30,787 nucleotides of DNA from DATGYC01 sp035298385 (GCA_035298385.1 DATGYC010000088.1:1-30787), one strand, 5' to 3'; numbered from the stretch's first letter, positions 1 through 5,972 are shown. Numbers and translations: made by a program. Notes: generated from the sequence alone by a model not told the origin.

Positions 1-269
1 AGAGCCTCACGCAGGGCCGGCACGACCGCCTCGGACTGGTAGGCCAGGAACTCCAGGCAGTTGGCCGAATGGACCTGAACGCCCTTGTGTCGGTCGCCCA
101 ACCCTTGAACCAAGAGGGGAAGGAACTCTGCCACTAGGGGCGCCCACTCCCGTCGCCCTTCATCTAACTCAGTGTGGAAGGCCGCCTCCAGCGACTGGGC
201 GGCTGCCAGCCGCACCGCCATCCCTGGGTCGGCCAGGTCCAGCTTAAGCGCTGCCAGATCGTGTGTCAT
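1..269 (-). CDS. HEAT-repeat-like protein, N-terminal part (runs off window)
   Basis: Leftward open frame of about 89 codons from an ATG at 269 to the window edge, with no stop. The start is supported by AGGTGAGGAA a few bases upstream; the only nearby alternative ATG (290) hits a stop after three codons. The peptide is helical and repetitive: a segment LADPGMAVRLAAAQSLEAAF is followed by LVQGLGDRHKGVQVHSANCL. Both have the D-x-x-x-x-V-R/Q pattern and Ala/Leu-rich helices of HEAT or armadillo-type repeats. Such repeats normally form protein-binding solenoids; no enzymatic motif is visible. It is divergent from nth, with about 80 bases between the starts. The family is assigned from pattern only, and the function is unknown. 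Confidence 0.6.
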   Translation of the reverse strand, partial: MTHDLAALKLDLADPGMAVRLAAAQSLEAAFHTELDEGRREWAPLVAEFLPLLVQGLGDRHKGVQVHSANCLEFLAYQSEAVVPALREA

Positions 270-350
270 GGCGCTTCCTCACCTTTCCATAGCAGATCCC
301 TCTTATCATAACGCCCTTTCGATTCGATGACGAGAGTGAGGTGACCCGCG

Positions 351-1115
351 TTGGCGCCCCGGAAACTCCCTACTACTGAGATCCTTGACCGCTTGAGCCA
401 GACCTACCCGGACGCCAAGTGTGCCCTGAACCATACCACCCCGTTCGAGCTTCTCGTCGCGACCATGCTCTCGGCTCAGTGCACCGACGCTCGGGTCAAT
501 ATTGTAACGGGTCGGATCTTCCCAACCTATAACACGCCGGAGCACTTCGCAGCCTTGACCCCGGACCAGATCGGGGAGTTGATCAAGGACTGCGGCCTCT
601 GGCAGTCGAAGGCGAAGAATATCCACGCCACATCGCACATCCTCCTGCAGCAGCATGGCGGCGAGGTCCCGGCGAGCCGGGAGGAACTGGTCAAGTTGCC
701 CGGGGTCGGTCGCAAGACGGCGAACGTCGTCCTCTCGAACGCCTTCGGGGTCCCGGCGATCGCTGTCGACACCCATGTCTTCCGCGTCGCCAACCGAATC
801 GGCCTGGCCAACGCGACCTCAGTCGAGGAGACGGAGGAGCAGCTGATGCGGCGGATCCCACGGGCGCAGTGGTCCCCGGCCCACCACTGGATCATCCATC
901 ACGGGCGCCAGATCTGCGATGCCCGCAAGCCGAAGTGCAGCGAGTGCCCACTGGCCGACCTCTGCAAGTACGCACAGGCCGCATCGGTCAACGCCGACAA
1001 GGCCGCCAAGGCGGATGCAAAGCGTCTGGTGAAGTCGGGTGTCTCCAAGGCCGGAGCCCGTAAGGCGTCCAGTACCAAGGCCTCCAGCACCCGTGCAAAC
1101 GCAGCGAGCGACTAG
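351..1115 (+). CDS. nth: Endonuclease III (DNA glycosylase/AP lyase)
   Basis: Base-excision repair enzyme that removes oxidised pyrimidines and cleaves at the abasic site. Visible family marks are a helix-hairpin-helix LPGVGRKTANVVL at about residues 116-128 with the catalytic lysine K122, the catalytic aspartate D140 in AVDTHVFRV, and the [4Fe-4S] loop C189-x6-C196-x2-C199-x5-C205. The core ends near residue 207, as in E. coli Nth. The TTG start at 351 follows GAGTGAGGTGA at good spacing. Unusually, the protein continues for about 47 residues in a Lys/Ala/Ser-rich low-complexity tail (KAAKADAKRL, ARKASSTKASSTR). This is probably a disordered basic DNA-contacting tail. The identification is firm; the role of the tail is a guess. 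Confidence 0.95.
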   Translation: MAPRKLPTTEILDRLSQTYPDAKCALNHTTPFELLVATMLSAQCTDARVNIVTGRIFPTYNTPEHFAALTPDQIGELIKDCGLWQSKAKNIHATSHILLQQHGGEVPASREELVKLPGVGRKTANVVLSNAFGVPAIAVDTHVFRVANRIGLANATSVEETEEQLMRRIPRAQWSPAHHWIIHHGRQICDARKPKCSECPLADLCKYAQAASVNADKAAKADAKRLVKSGVSKAGARKASSTKASSTRANAASD

Positions 1116-1227
1116 GCCGGGGCGGGTTCTTCCGATCCGACACGACCGCAATCTTCTCGCTCCACCGACAGGATTTGATTGGCAAATAGCGAAGTCTCAA
1201 CTAGCTAAATGGAAAGAGGTGCGCCCT

Positions 1228-1659
1228 GTGCTGCAACCCGGCATCAAGGCCCCCACATTCACCCTGGACTCCACCCAGGGTCAGATCTCCCTCGCCCAGT
1301 ACCAGGGCGCCCAGAAGATTCTCCTGATCTTCTACCCGCAAGACAACACCCCTGGCTGAAACCGTCAGCTCAGTGCCGCACGTGATGCGGCCAACGACTA
1401 CGCCAGCCGGCAGACCCAGGTCCTCGGTATCAACCCCGGCTCCCTCGAATCTCATACCGCATGGGCATCGGAGATGTCCTTCGACTTCCCGATCCTCGTC
1501 GATGCTGGAAGCGAAGTCGCCGCAGCCTACAACGTTGTCAAGGAGAATGGCGACATCCGGCGCACCGTCTTCCTGATCGACGAGGCCGGCGTCATTCGCT
1601 GGGCCGAGGTAGGGAAACCCGAGACCGAGACGATCCTAGCCGCCATTGACGCTCTCTAA
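1228..1659 (+). CDS. Peroxiredoxin (BCP/AhpC-TSA type), probable selenoprotein with UGA at the peroxidatic site
   Basis: A 143-residue thioredoxin-fold peroxidase that would reduce hydroperoxides in the cytoplasm. It is read as one gene across an in-frame TGA at 1357-1359 (residue 44). Before the TGA the frame reads LLIFYPQDNTPG, and after it NRQLSAARD, then FPILVDAGSEVAAAYNV and RTVFLIDEAGVIRW. In BCP peroxiredoxins the residue after TPG is the peroxidatic Cys, so UGA sits exactly at the catalytic position. The protein has no Cys at all, so it would be a 1-Sec enzyme relying on an external reductant. The start is the GTG at 1228, 7 bases after GGAAAGAGGT. A stem-loop suited to be a bacterial SECIS follows the UGA (separate entry). 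A naive gene call gives two fragments. The alternative is a nonsense mutation or sequencing error. Confidence 0.85.
1375..1391 (+). promoter_or_regulatory. Candidate bacterial SECIS hairpin
   Basis: GCCGCA (1375-1380), loop CGTGA, TGCGGC (1386-1391): a perfect 6-bp stem with a 5-base loop whose second base is G. It starts 15 bases after the UGA at 1357-1359, and its loop begins 21 bases after it. Known bacterial SECIS elements, bound by SelB, lie inside the coding region just after the UGA and carry a G early in a small apical loop, which fits. It was found by eye; folding energy was not computed. Confidence 0.65.
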
Positions 1660-1686
1660 ACCCTAGATCAAAAGGAGGCTCCCCGC

Positions 1687-2145
1687 ATGGCGTTGGACCG
1701 CGTCCGGCCCGCTGCCGATCCGGCCGCTGCGCTGGCGAACCGCCCTCGGACCGAGCGCCACCTGGGCGCCCATCGGCCGGAGTTCAGGCTGCACCTTGCA
1801 GAGGCAGCCGTCGAGCAGCTCTCTGACCGGGTCGAGGGCCGCCTCAAGGAGATCGAGGATCTCGGCGACCGCCTGGGCGAATCGCTCACCCTGGGCGATC
1901 TCCGCCGGTACCGGGACGCGATCACCGAACTGATGCGCGACCTCACCACGAATATGGTTCAGGTTCGGAGCCAGATGGAGTGGGACAGCCAAGCCTGGGA
2001 GCACCGGACCCTGGTCACCATCCGCACCGTCAATGAAGAGCTTGAGAAGTTGGCCGGCCTAGTCGTAGCCCAGGAGAAGGACCGCCTGGCGATCCTGGAC
2101 AAGATCGGTGCCATCAACGGCCTGCTCCTCGATATTCGCGTGTAG
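1687..2145 (+). CDS. yaaR: YaaR family protein (DUF327)
   Basis: A 152-residue, largely helical protein of the YaaR/DUF327 family, which is found mostly in Bacillota and has no firm biochemical function. Recognisable family segments are the central LTLGDLRRYRDAITELMRDL (about residues 67-86) and the C-terminal sequence EEKDRLAILDKIGAINGLLL (YaaR: E/KDQL-LLxKIDEIxGLLLDL). The first 30 residues are Pro/Arg/Ala-rich and poorly conserved. The ATG start has a near-perfect AAAAGGAGGCTCC ribosome site. It lies 27 bases after the peroxiredoxin and 29 bases before the aminotransferase, so the three are probably co-transcribed. The family call is strong; the role is unknown. Confidence 0.85.
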   Translation: MALDRVRPAADPAAALANRPRTERHLGAHRPEFRLHLAEAAVEQLSDRVEGRLKEIEDLGDRLGESLTLGDLRRYRDAITELMRDLTTNMVQVRSQMEWDSQAWEHRTLVTIRTVNEELEKLAGLVVAQEKDRLAILDKIGAINGLLLDIRV

Positions 2146-2174
2146 AACCAACCCAGCAGAAGGGATGGATCCCT

Positions 2175-3026
2175 GTGTCTAACCTCGTCTATCTCAATGG
2201 CCAGTTCGTCCCGTATGAGCAGGCTTCTCTGCCGATCGAAGATCGCTCCTTCCTCTTCGCCGATGGCGTCTATGAGGTGGTGCGGGTCTACGGGGGGCGC
2301 CCCTTCCTGATGACCGAGCATAACCAGCGCCTTGCCCGCAGCGCCGCTGCGATCAAGTTGCCGCCCATCGACATGGCCGAGATTGAGCGGGCTTGCCTCC
2401 ATCTAGTCGCCGCGAATGGCATCGAGGACGGGACTATCTATCTCCAGATCTCCCGCGGCTCTTACACCCCGCGCAACCACGCCTTCCCCGCGGAGGTTAA
2501 GCCCTTCGTTCTGGCGATGGCTCGCCCCTACAAGGTGAACGAGCAGAACTGGGTGACCGGCGTTAGCGCCCACATGGTCCCTGATCAGCGCTGGGCCCGC
2601 TGCGACATTAAGTCCGTCGCCCTGCTGCCGAACATCCTGGCTAAGCAGGCAGCGGCTGAGAAGGGCGCCTACGAGGCGGTCCTGGTCAAGGACGGCTACG
2701 CCATCGAAGGCTCCTCGAGCAACTTCATGGCCGTCCTCGATGGTGAGATCCGGACCTTCCCCAAGAGCCACCTGATTCTTGGTGGTATCACCCGGGATTA
2801 CATCCTCGCACTGGCCCGTGAGCTTGGCTACACAGTCCGGGAGGAGGGGGTCCTGGTTGAGGATCTCCCGCGTTGCACCGAAGCTTGGGTCAGCTCGACC
2901 ACGGCCGAGTTGATGCCCGTCGTCCGGATCGATGAGATCCAGATCGGCGACGGCAAGCCCGGTCCGGTTGGTCAGGCGATCCTCCAGACCATGAAGGCAC
3001 GCATCGCTGCCTTCATCAACCAGTAG
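2175..3026 (+). CDS. dat: D-amino-acid aminotransferase (class IV, PLP)
   Basis: Fold-type IV PLP aminotransferase of 283 residues, the usual length. It would interconvert D-alanine/2-oxoglutarate and D-glutamate/pyruvate, supplying D-Glu or D-Ala for peptidoglycan. The PLP lysine is K146 in CDIKSVALLPN, and the cofactor-contact glutamate is E178 in AIEGSSSNF. The Bacillus D-amino-acid transaminase signature is also present: Y33 in DGVYEVVRVY, and R100-x-H102 in YTPRNH, the pair that binds the substrate carboxylate there. Branched-chain (IlvE) enzymes lack this R-x-H pair, so Dat is preferred over IlvE. The GTG start at 2175 follows AGAAGGGATGG. It is the last gene of the prx-yaaR-dat unit and is followed by a hairpin terminator. 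Confidence 0.85.
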   Translation: MSNLVYLNGQFVPYEQASLPIEDRSFLFADGVYEVVRVYGGRPFLMTEHNQRLARSAAAIKLPPIDMAEIERACLHLVAANGIEDGTIYLQISRGSYTPRNHAFPAEVKPFVLAMARPYKVNEQNWVTGVSAHMVPDQRWARCDIKSVALLPNILAKQAAAEKGAYEAVLVKDGYAIEGSSSNFMAVLDGEIRTFPKSHLILGGITRDYILALARELGYTVREEGVLVEDLPRCTEAWVSSTTAELMPVVRIDEIQIGDGKPGPVGQAILQTMKARIAAFINQ

Positions 3027-3044
3027 TAGACGAGAGAGACGAGG

Positions 3045-3070
3045 GGCGCTCCCACGATTGTGGGGGCGCC
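3045..3070 (+). terminator. Rho-independent-type terminator after dat
   Basis: GGCGCTCCCAC (3045-3055), loop GATT, GTGGGGGCGCC (3060-3070): an 11-bp stem with one wobble pair, followed by the T-rich CTGCTCTTTGTTC. It lies 18 bases after the dat stop. Confidence 0.75.
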
Positions 3071-3080
3071 CTGCTCTTTG

Positions 3081-3095
3081 TTCGCTCTTAGCAAA
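3081..3095. promoter_or_regulatory. Palindrome copy 1, upstream of the XRE gene (candidate operator)
   Basis: TTCGCT-CTT-AGCAAA, an imperfect copy (one mismatch between arms) of the palindrome TTCGCT-N3-AGCGAA also seen at 4095-4112 and 5132-5146. It lies about 34 bases upstream of the -35 element of the XRE promoter. It is probably the weakest of the three sites. Confidence 0.45.
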
Positions 3096-3129
3096 GATTG
3101 CCAACAAAAACCAAAATAGGGGGAAGTTG

Positions 3130-3159
3130 TTGACGAATTGGCTCACCTGGGAGCATAAT
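3130..3159 (+). promoter_or_regulatory. Sigma-A-type promoter of the XRE regulator gene
   Basis: TTGACG (3130-3135), 18-base spacer, CATAAT (3154-3159). It gives a leader of roughly 70 bases before the GTG at 3236. It sits in the only AT-rich patch between the dat terminator and the regulator. Confidence 0.6.
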
Positions 3160-3235
3160 GAAGGTGAGATACCAAATCCTCCCAGTCTACATACCCCGGT
3201 ATCCCAGTGGCTGTTAACCAAAGGGGGTAAAACAA

Positions 3236-3910
3236 GTGCTTGGTACCATGGGGGAACGTCTTGCTTGGGCCCGGAATCAGCAAAGCCTGATCCTGCAGCA
3301 GGTGAGCGACAAGAGCGGCCTCGCAATTGGGTACATCTCGCAGCTGGAGAAGGGAGCGAAGGTGAATCCGACGATCGATGCCCTCGCCCGGCTCTCCAAG
3401 GCACTCAACGTCAGCCTGGCCTACGTCCTGGGTGAGGTTGAGCCGATGGATGAAGACGGATCGGTCGGCATGGGGGGGAACCACGCTTGGCAGATCGGCC
3501 ACGCCTTCCTGCGGCGCATGAGCCTTCTTTCGCCCCGGGAGCGGGAGCGGTTGATGCTGATGAGCCTGGAAGAGCGCTTCGTGATGGTGGTTGACTTCCT
3601 CTGCGAGGAGTTCGCTTCCGTCTTTACCCGACCGGTTATCGCCTTCCAACTCGGTCTCTCGGTGCGAGGCTTGAACGACGTCCTTGACCGCAACTGCGAC
3701 GTCAGCCCGCTCACCCTGTCCCAGATGGTCCAGATCACCGGCATTCCCCAGCATTTCTTCGCCACTGGCAAGCTGGATGCACCGGAATCGATGCGGGCGA
3801 TTAGCCCGTCTGATGTGATCCGGTTCCTCGGGGTGATCTCCCTGGCCGTTCAGAATGGCATGTCACCGGAGGATGTGACCCAGCTAATCCGTGATGCCGG
3901 CCGCCGTTAA
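3236..3910 (+). CDS. XRE-family transcriptional regulator with a second, degenerate HTH domain
   Basis: A 224-residue DNA-binding protein. Residues 7-65 form a classical Cro/C1-type HTH (LILQQVSDKSGLAIGYISQLEKG, then NPTIDALARLSKALNVSLAYVLG). Residues 133-178 look like a second, diverged domain of the same kind (PVIAFQLGLSVRGLNDVLD, then SPLTLSQMVQITGIPQHFF). The linker is helical and charged, and no TPR repeats or enzyme motifs are seen. The GTG start follows AAGGGGGTA by 7 bases; an ATG five codons on lacks such spacing. The gene is convergent with the peptide and TPR genes, and all three have a TTCGCT-N3-AGCGAA palindrome upstream. The natural inference is that this protein binds those palindromes, possibly including its own promoter. 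Its regulatory targets are not proven. Confidence 0.85.
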   Translation: MLGTMGERLAWARNQQSLILQQVSDKSGLAIGYISQLEKGAKVNPTIDALARLSKALNVSLAYVLGEVEPMDEDGSVGMGGNHAWQIGHAFLRRMSLLSPRERERLMLMSLEERFVMVVDFLCEEFASVFTRPVIAFQLGLSVRGLNDVLDRNCDVSPLTLSQMVQITGIPQHFFATGKLDAPESMRAISPSDVIRFLGVISLAVQNGMSPEDVTQLIRDAGRR

Positions 3911-3929
3911 TCGGCGGCCGGCTCCTTTT
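3896..3929 (+). terminator. Terminator overlapping the XRE gene stop codon
   Basis: GCCGGCCGCCG (3896-3906), loop TTAAT, CGGCGGCCGGC (3912-3922): a perfect 11-bp stem followed by TCCTTTT. The stop codon lies at the loop. It separates the XRE gene from the convergent peptide gene, whose stop lies only 13 bases beyond the stem. There is no T-run on the other strand, so it probably works only rightward. Confidence 0.8.
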
Positions 3930-3934
3930 ATGCG

Positions 3935-4063
3935 CTAGTAGGCGGACCAGCTATTATCGGTACGCAGGGGCCCTGGGCCGGAGGTGCGGACGTCCGCACT
4001 GGCCGTCGGACCAAGGATCGCCATAGCAAGGAGAACCACGAGCAATAGCATGAAACGCTTCAT
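3935..4063 (-). CDS. Small secreted peptide with signal sequence (candidate Phr-like signalling pro-peptide)
   Basis: A 42-codon gene. The product starts MKRF, continues with a Leu/Val/Ala-rich hydrophobic core (residues 5-17, MLLLVVLLAMAIL), and has a consensus signal-peptidase site ending TASA at residue 23. The predicted exported part is 19 residues: DVRTSGPGPLRTDNSWSAY. The ATG is preceded by AAGGGAAAGGG about 10 bases upstream, and an in-frame TAA two codons upstream fixes the start. It lies directly downstream of the TPR gene on the same strand, the arrangement of Phr, NprX and similar pro-peptides next to their TPR receptors. A palindrome lies about 32 bases upstream of the ATG. The function as a quorum peptide is inference; a secreted bacteriocin-like or cell-surface micropeptide is the alternative. 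No homolog is known to me. Confidence 0.7.
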   Translation of the reverse strand: MKRFMLLLVVLLAMAILGPTASADVRTSGPGPLRTDNSWSAY

Positions 4064-4094
4064 CTGTTATGCACCCTTTCCCTTGTTAACGCGC

Positions 4095-4112
4095 TTTTCG
4101 CTGGGAGCGAAA
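4095..4112. promoter_or_regulatory. Palindrome copy 2, upstream of the peptide gene
   Basis: TTTTCGCTGGGAGCGAAA contains the perfect palindrome TTTCGCT-GGG-AGCGAAA (4096-4112). It lies between the TPR and peptide genes, about 32 bases before the peptide ATG (minus strand). I could not find a convincing -35/-10 pair here, so either the site controls a weak activator-dependent promoter or the peptide is transcribed with the TPR gene. Confidence 0.6.
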
Positions 4113-4129
4113 CCGAGTCTGGTAGAGAG

Positions 4130-4150
4130 GGGTGGCCGTTGTTGCCACCC
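4130..4150. other. Stem-loop between TPR and peptide genes
   Basis: GGGTGGC (4130-4136), 7-base loop, GCCACCC (4144-4150). It lies 12 bases after the TPR stop on the minus strand. There is no U-run after it, so it could be a partial terminator, attenuator or mRNA stabiliser that sets the peptide-to-TPR ratio. Confidence 0.45.
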
Positions 4151-4161
4151 GGAGGAAGCCG

Positions 4162-5046
4162 CTATAGGGGCTGGGCTTGCAAGAGCCGGCGCCGCAGGTC
4201 GTTGACCCGGTTCATTAAGAAGGGATGCTGCGCCTTTAGGGCCTCTTCCAGGGCAAGATTAGCAAAGAGGTCGGCCTCGGTTGGGCGCCCCTGATCCAAC
4301 GCATTCTCCCCAGCGATCACGTAGGCGGTCGCCTTCAAGTGCTCATCTACCCCAGGGCGCCCAGGAACAAGCACCTCGTGGCAGTACTCCACCGAGAGGG
4401 CGGAGTTTCCCACCTGGCGGTGGTAGAGTGCGAGGTCGGTCAGCAGAGAGGCGCTCAGTTGATGCTCCTCTGGCAAGTTGGCTAGACGGCTCTGGACCTC
4501 TTCAATGTAGGGAAGGGCGGCAGCTGGCTGCTCCTGCTGCAGATGGCACCAGGCAACACCCCGGATCGACTCCAGGACCGACCGTTCCGCTCCGTTCTCC
4601 GCATGGAGTCGGGCTGCGGCTTGGTGGGCTGAGATCGCCTGAGTCCAGTCCCGCCGGGCCCGGTGAATCAGGCCTAAATTGTGCTGGGCCTTGGCCTCAA
4701 GCGTACGAAGCGCTGGAGCCTTTGGGATCGTCGTAAGGAAGCTGGTCAGGCGCTCCAATGCGAGGTGATAGTCACCAATGAGGAGGTAGTACTCCCCCAG
4801 ATCATAGAGTGCTTTGCCGGTCTCCTCTGGATGCTGTGACTCCGTTGCGATTGCAAGAGCACGCTCGGCCATCTTAGCGGCGGCGAACAGCTCCTTGAGC
4901 ATGTAATGTGCAACGGCTCCACCGCGGTAGGCCCGCGCTAAGTCTGGACCAATCAGTTCGCCGCTGTGGATCAACCACTCGGCCTCCCGTTTGGCCCGTA
5001 CGTACTCCCCTCGCTCCAGCAACCGCTTCAGCTCGGTGAATGGCAA
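4162..5046 (-). CDS. TPR-repeat protein, candidate RRNPP/Rap-like peptide receptor
   Basis: An all-helical protein of about 294 residues made of roughly seven tetratricopeptide repeats, for example LYDLGEYYLLIGDYHLALER, LTDLALYHRQVGNSALSVEY and HNLGLIHRARRDWTQAISAH. It has no HTH, no catalytic motif, and no signal or membrane segment. Cytoplasmic TPR proteins of this size next to a small exported-peptide gene are typical of Rap, NprR and AimR-type receptors; here only the TPR part is present, as in Rap. The start is placed at TTG 5046 because GGGGGGAG precedes it by about 5 bases. A GTG six codons upstream (5064) has no ribosome site. It has its own strong promoter with a palindrome just upstream. 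That it binds the adjacent peptide, and acts on the neighbouring XRE protein, is inferred from context. Confidence 0.8.
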   Translation of the reverse strand: MPFTELKRLLERGEYVRAKREAEWLIHSGELIGPDLARAYRGGAVAHYMLKELFAAAKMAERALAIATESQHPEETGKALYDLGEYYLLIGDYHLALERLTSFLTTIPKAPALRTLEAKAQHNLGLIHRARRDWTQAISAHQAAARLHAENGAERSVLESIRGVAWCHLQQEQPAAALPYIEEVQSRLANLPEEHQLSASLLTDLALYHRQVGNSALSVEYCHEVLVPGRPGVDEHLKATAYVIAGENALDQGRPTEADLFANLALEEALKAQHPFLMNRVNDLRRRLLQAQPL

Positions 5047-5094
5047 CCGATCTCCCCCCTGCACCGTATCCCGGCAAGATCCTCGGCTGTGGTC

Positions 5095-5123
5095 ATTCTA
5101 CCTTCTTTTTCCAGAAAGGTCAA
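5095..5123 (-). promoter_or_regulatory. Sigma-A-type promoter of the TPR gene
   Basis: On the minus strand TTGACC (5123-5118), a 17-base spacer, TAGAAT (5100-5095). It gives a leader of about 40 bases to the TTG at 5046. Palindrome copy 3 ends 8 bases upstream of the -35, a position usual for an activator or a competing repressor. Confidence 0.7.
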
Positions 5124-5131
5124 CGACTTCA

Positions 5132-5146
5132 TTCGCTTTTAGCGAA
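5132..5146. promoter_or_regulatory. Palindrome copy 3, upstream of the TPR gene
   Basis: TTCGCT-TTT-AGCGAA, a perfect palindrome with the same arms and spacing as copy 2. It lies between the divergent TPR (leftward) and HAD hydrolase (rightward) genes, so it could act on both, but it is closest to the TPR promoter. Confidence 0.65.
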
Positions 5147-5238
5147 AAAATCCGACCGATTGTGGCGTGGATTGGGCAGGGAGTTGGCTCTGCCGGGCGA
5201 ACTGAAAGAATCGAAGCTGCTTCACTTGGAGGTACACG

Positions 5239-5955
5239 TTGAAGACGATTCTCTTTGATCTAGATGGAACACTTCTGCCGATCAATACGGACCAGTTCAT
5301 CGGCGGCTATATGAAGGCGATTGCCAAGTACGTCGCGCATCTGATCGCGCCGGAGCAGTTGGCCACGCACCTCTGGGAGGCGACCAACCAGGTCATCCGT
5401 TCAACGGATCTGACCAAGACGAACGCCGAGGTCTTTGGCGAGCACTTCTTCCCCGCCGTCGGACGGACGGAGGAAGAACTGTCGCCCATCTTCGGTCAGT
5501 TCTACGTCGATGAGTTTCCCAAGCTCCGCGCTGGTCTGGACGGACTGCCGGGCCTGGGCGCCCAGGTCGTTCAAGCTGTCATCGACCAGGGCTACGAAAT
5601 CGTCGTTGCGACCAATCCACTCTTCCCGATGGCGGCCATCCAAGAGCGCCTCCGCTGGATCGGGGCGGATCGGTTCCCCTGGCGACTGATCACCGCCTAC
5701 GAGGAGATGCACGCCGCGAAGCCGAACCCATCCTACTTCGCGGAGATCCTTCAACTAATCGGTCGGCGCCCCGAGGAGTGCCTGATGGTCGGTAACGATG
5801 TTGATGAGGATGGCGCCGCTGACAAGGTGGGCATTCGGACCTTCTTCATCACCGACTGCCTCATTAATCGGCGTGAGAAGCCGCTACCCGAGGGGCGGCA
5901 TGGAACTATGGCAGAGTTCCTTGCCATGGTAAAGGAGGGGCGACTGCCGTCGTAG
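5239..5955 (+). CDS. HAD-superfamily hydrolase
   Basis: A 238-residue phosphatase-type protein of the haloacid dehalogenase superfamily, probably a cytoplasmic phosphomonoesterase; the substrate cannot be told. All four HAD motifs are visible: FDLDGTLL with nucleophile D7 and acid/base D9, VVATNPLFP with T125 as motif II, the motif III lysine K161 in AAKPNP, and VGNDVDEDGAAD (residues 184-195) as the Mg-binding motif IV. A helical cap is inserted between motifs I and II (about residues 15-100), so it is a C1-cap type. The TTG start at 5239 follows GGAGGT by 5 bases. It stands alone: divergent from the TPR gene and convergent with the GMC oxidase, with a hairpin between the latter two. I see no clear promoter of its own. 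Confidence 0.85.
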   Translation: MKTILFDLDGTLLPINTDQFIGGYMKAIAKYVAHLIAPEQLATHLWEATNQVIRSTDLTKTNAEVFGEHFFPAVGRTEEELSPIFGQFYVDEFPKLRAGLDGLPGLGAQVVQAVIDQGYEIVVATNPLFPMAAIQERLRWIGADRFPWRLITAYEEMHAAKPNPSYFAEILQLIGRRPEECLMVGNDVDEDGAADKVGIRTFFITDCLINRREKPLPEGRHGTMAEFLAMVKEGRLPS

Positions 5956-5972
5956 GCGGTCGGCAAACCGTG

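Noticed and set aside
1039..1359. A separate 106-codon gene ending at the TGA, and another small gene from 1474
   Set aside because: Both are pieces of one peroxiredoxin frame interrupted by an in-frame UGA. The upstream 60 codons overlap nth and are not conserved.
3058..3435. Rightward 125-codon frame across the XRE promoter
   Set aside because: It starts in the dat terminator, crosses a promoter and runs in the wrong frame into the XRE gene. It has no protein-like character.
3984..4205. Rightward 73-codon frame opposite the peptide gene
   Set aside because: The minus-strand frame has a signal peptide, a ribosome site and sensible context; this one has none.
3081..5146. Reading the XRE + TPR + peptide region as a phage lysogeny (arbitrium) or toxin-antitoxin module
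   Set aside because: No integrase, phage or toxin-like gene is nearby, and the small ORF is a clear secretory signal peptide rather than a toxin or antitoxin.
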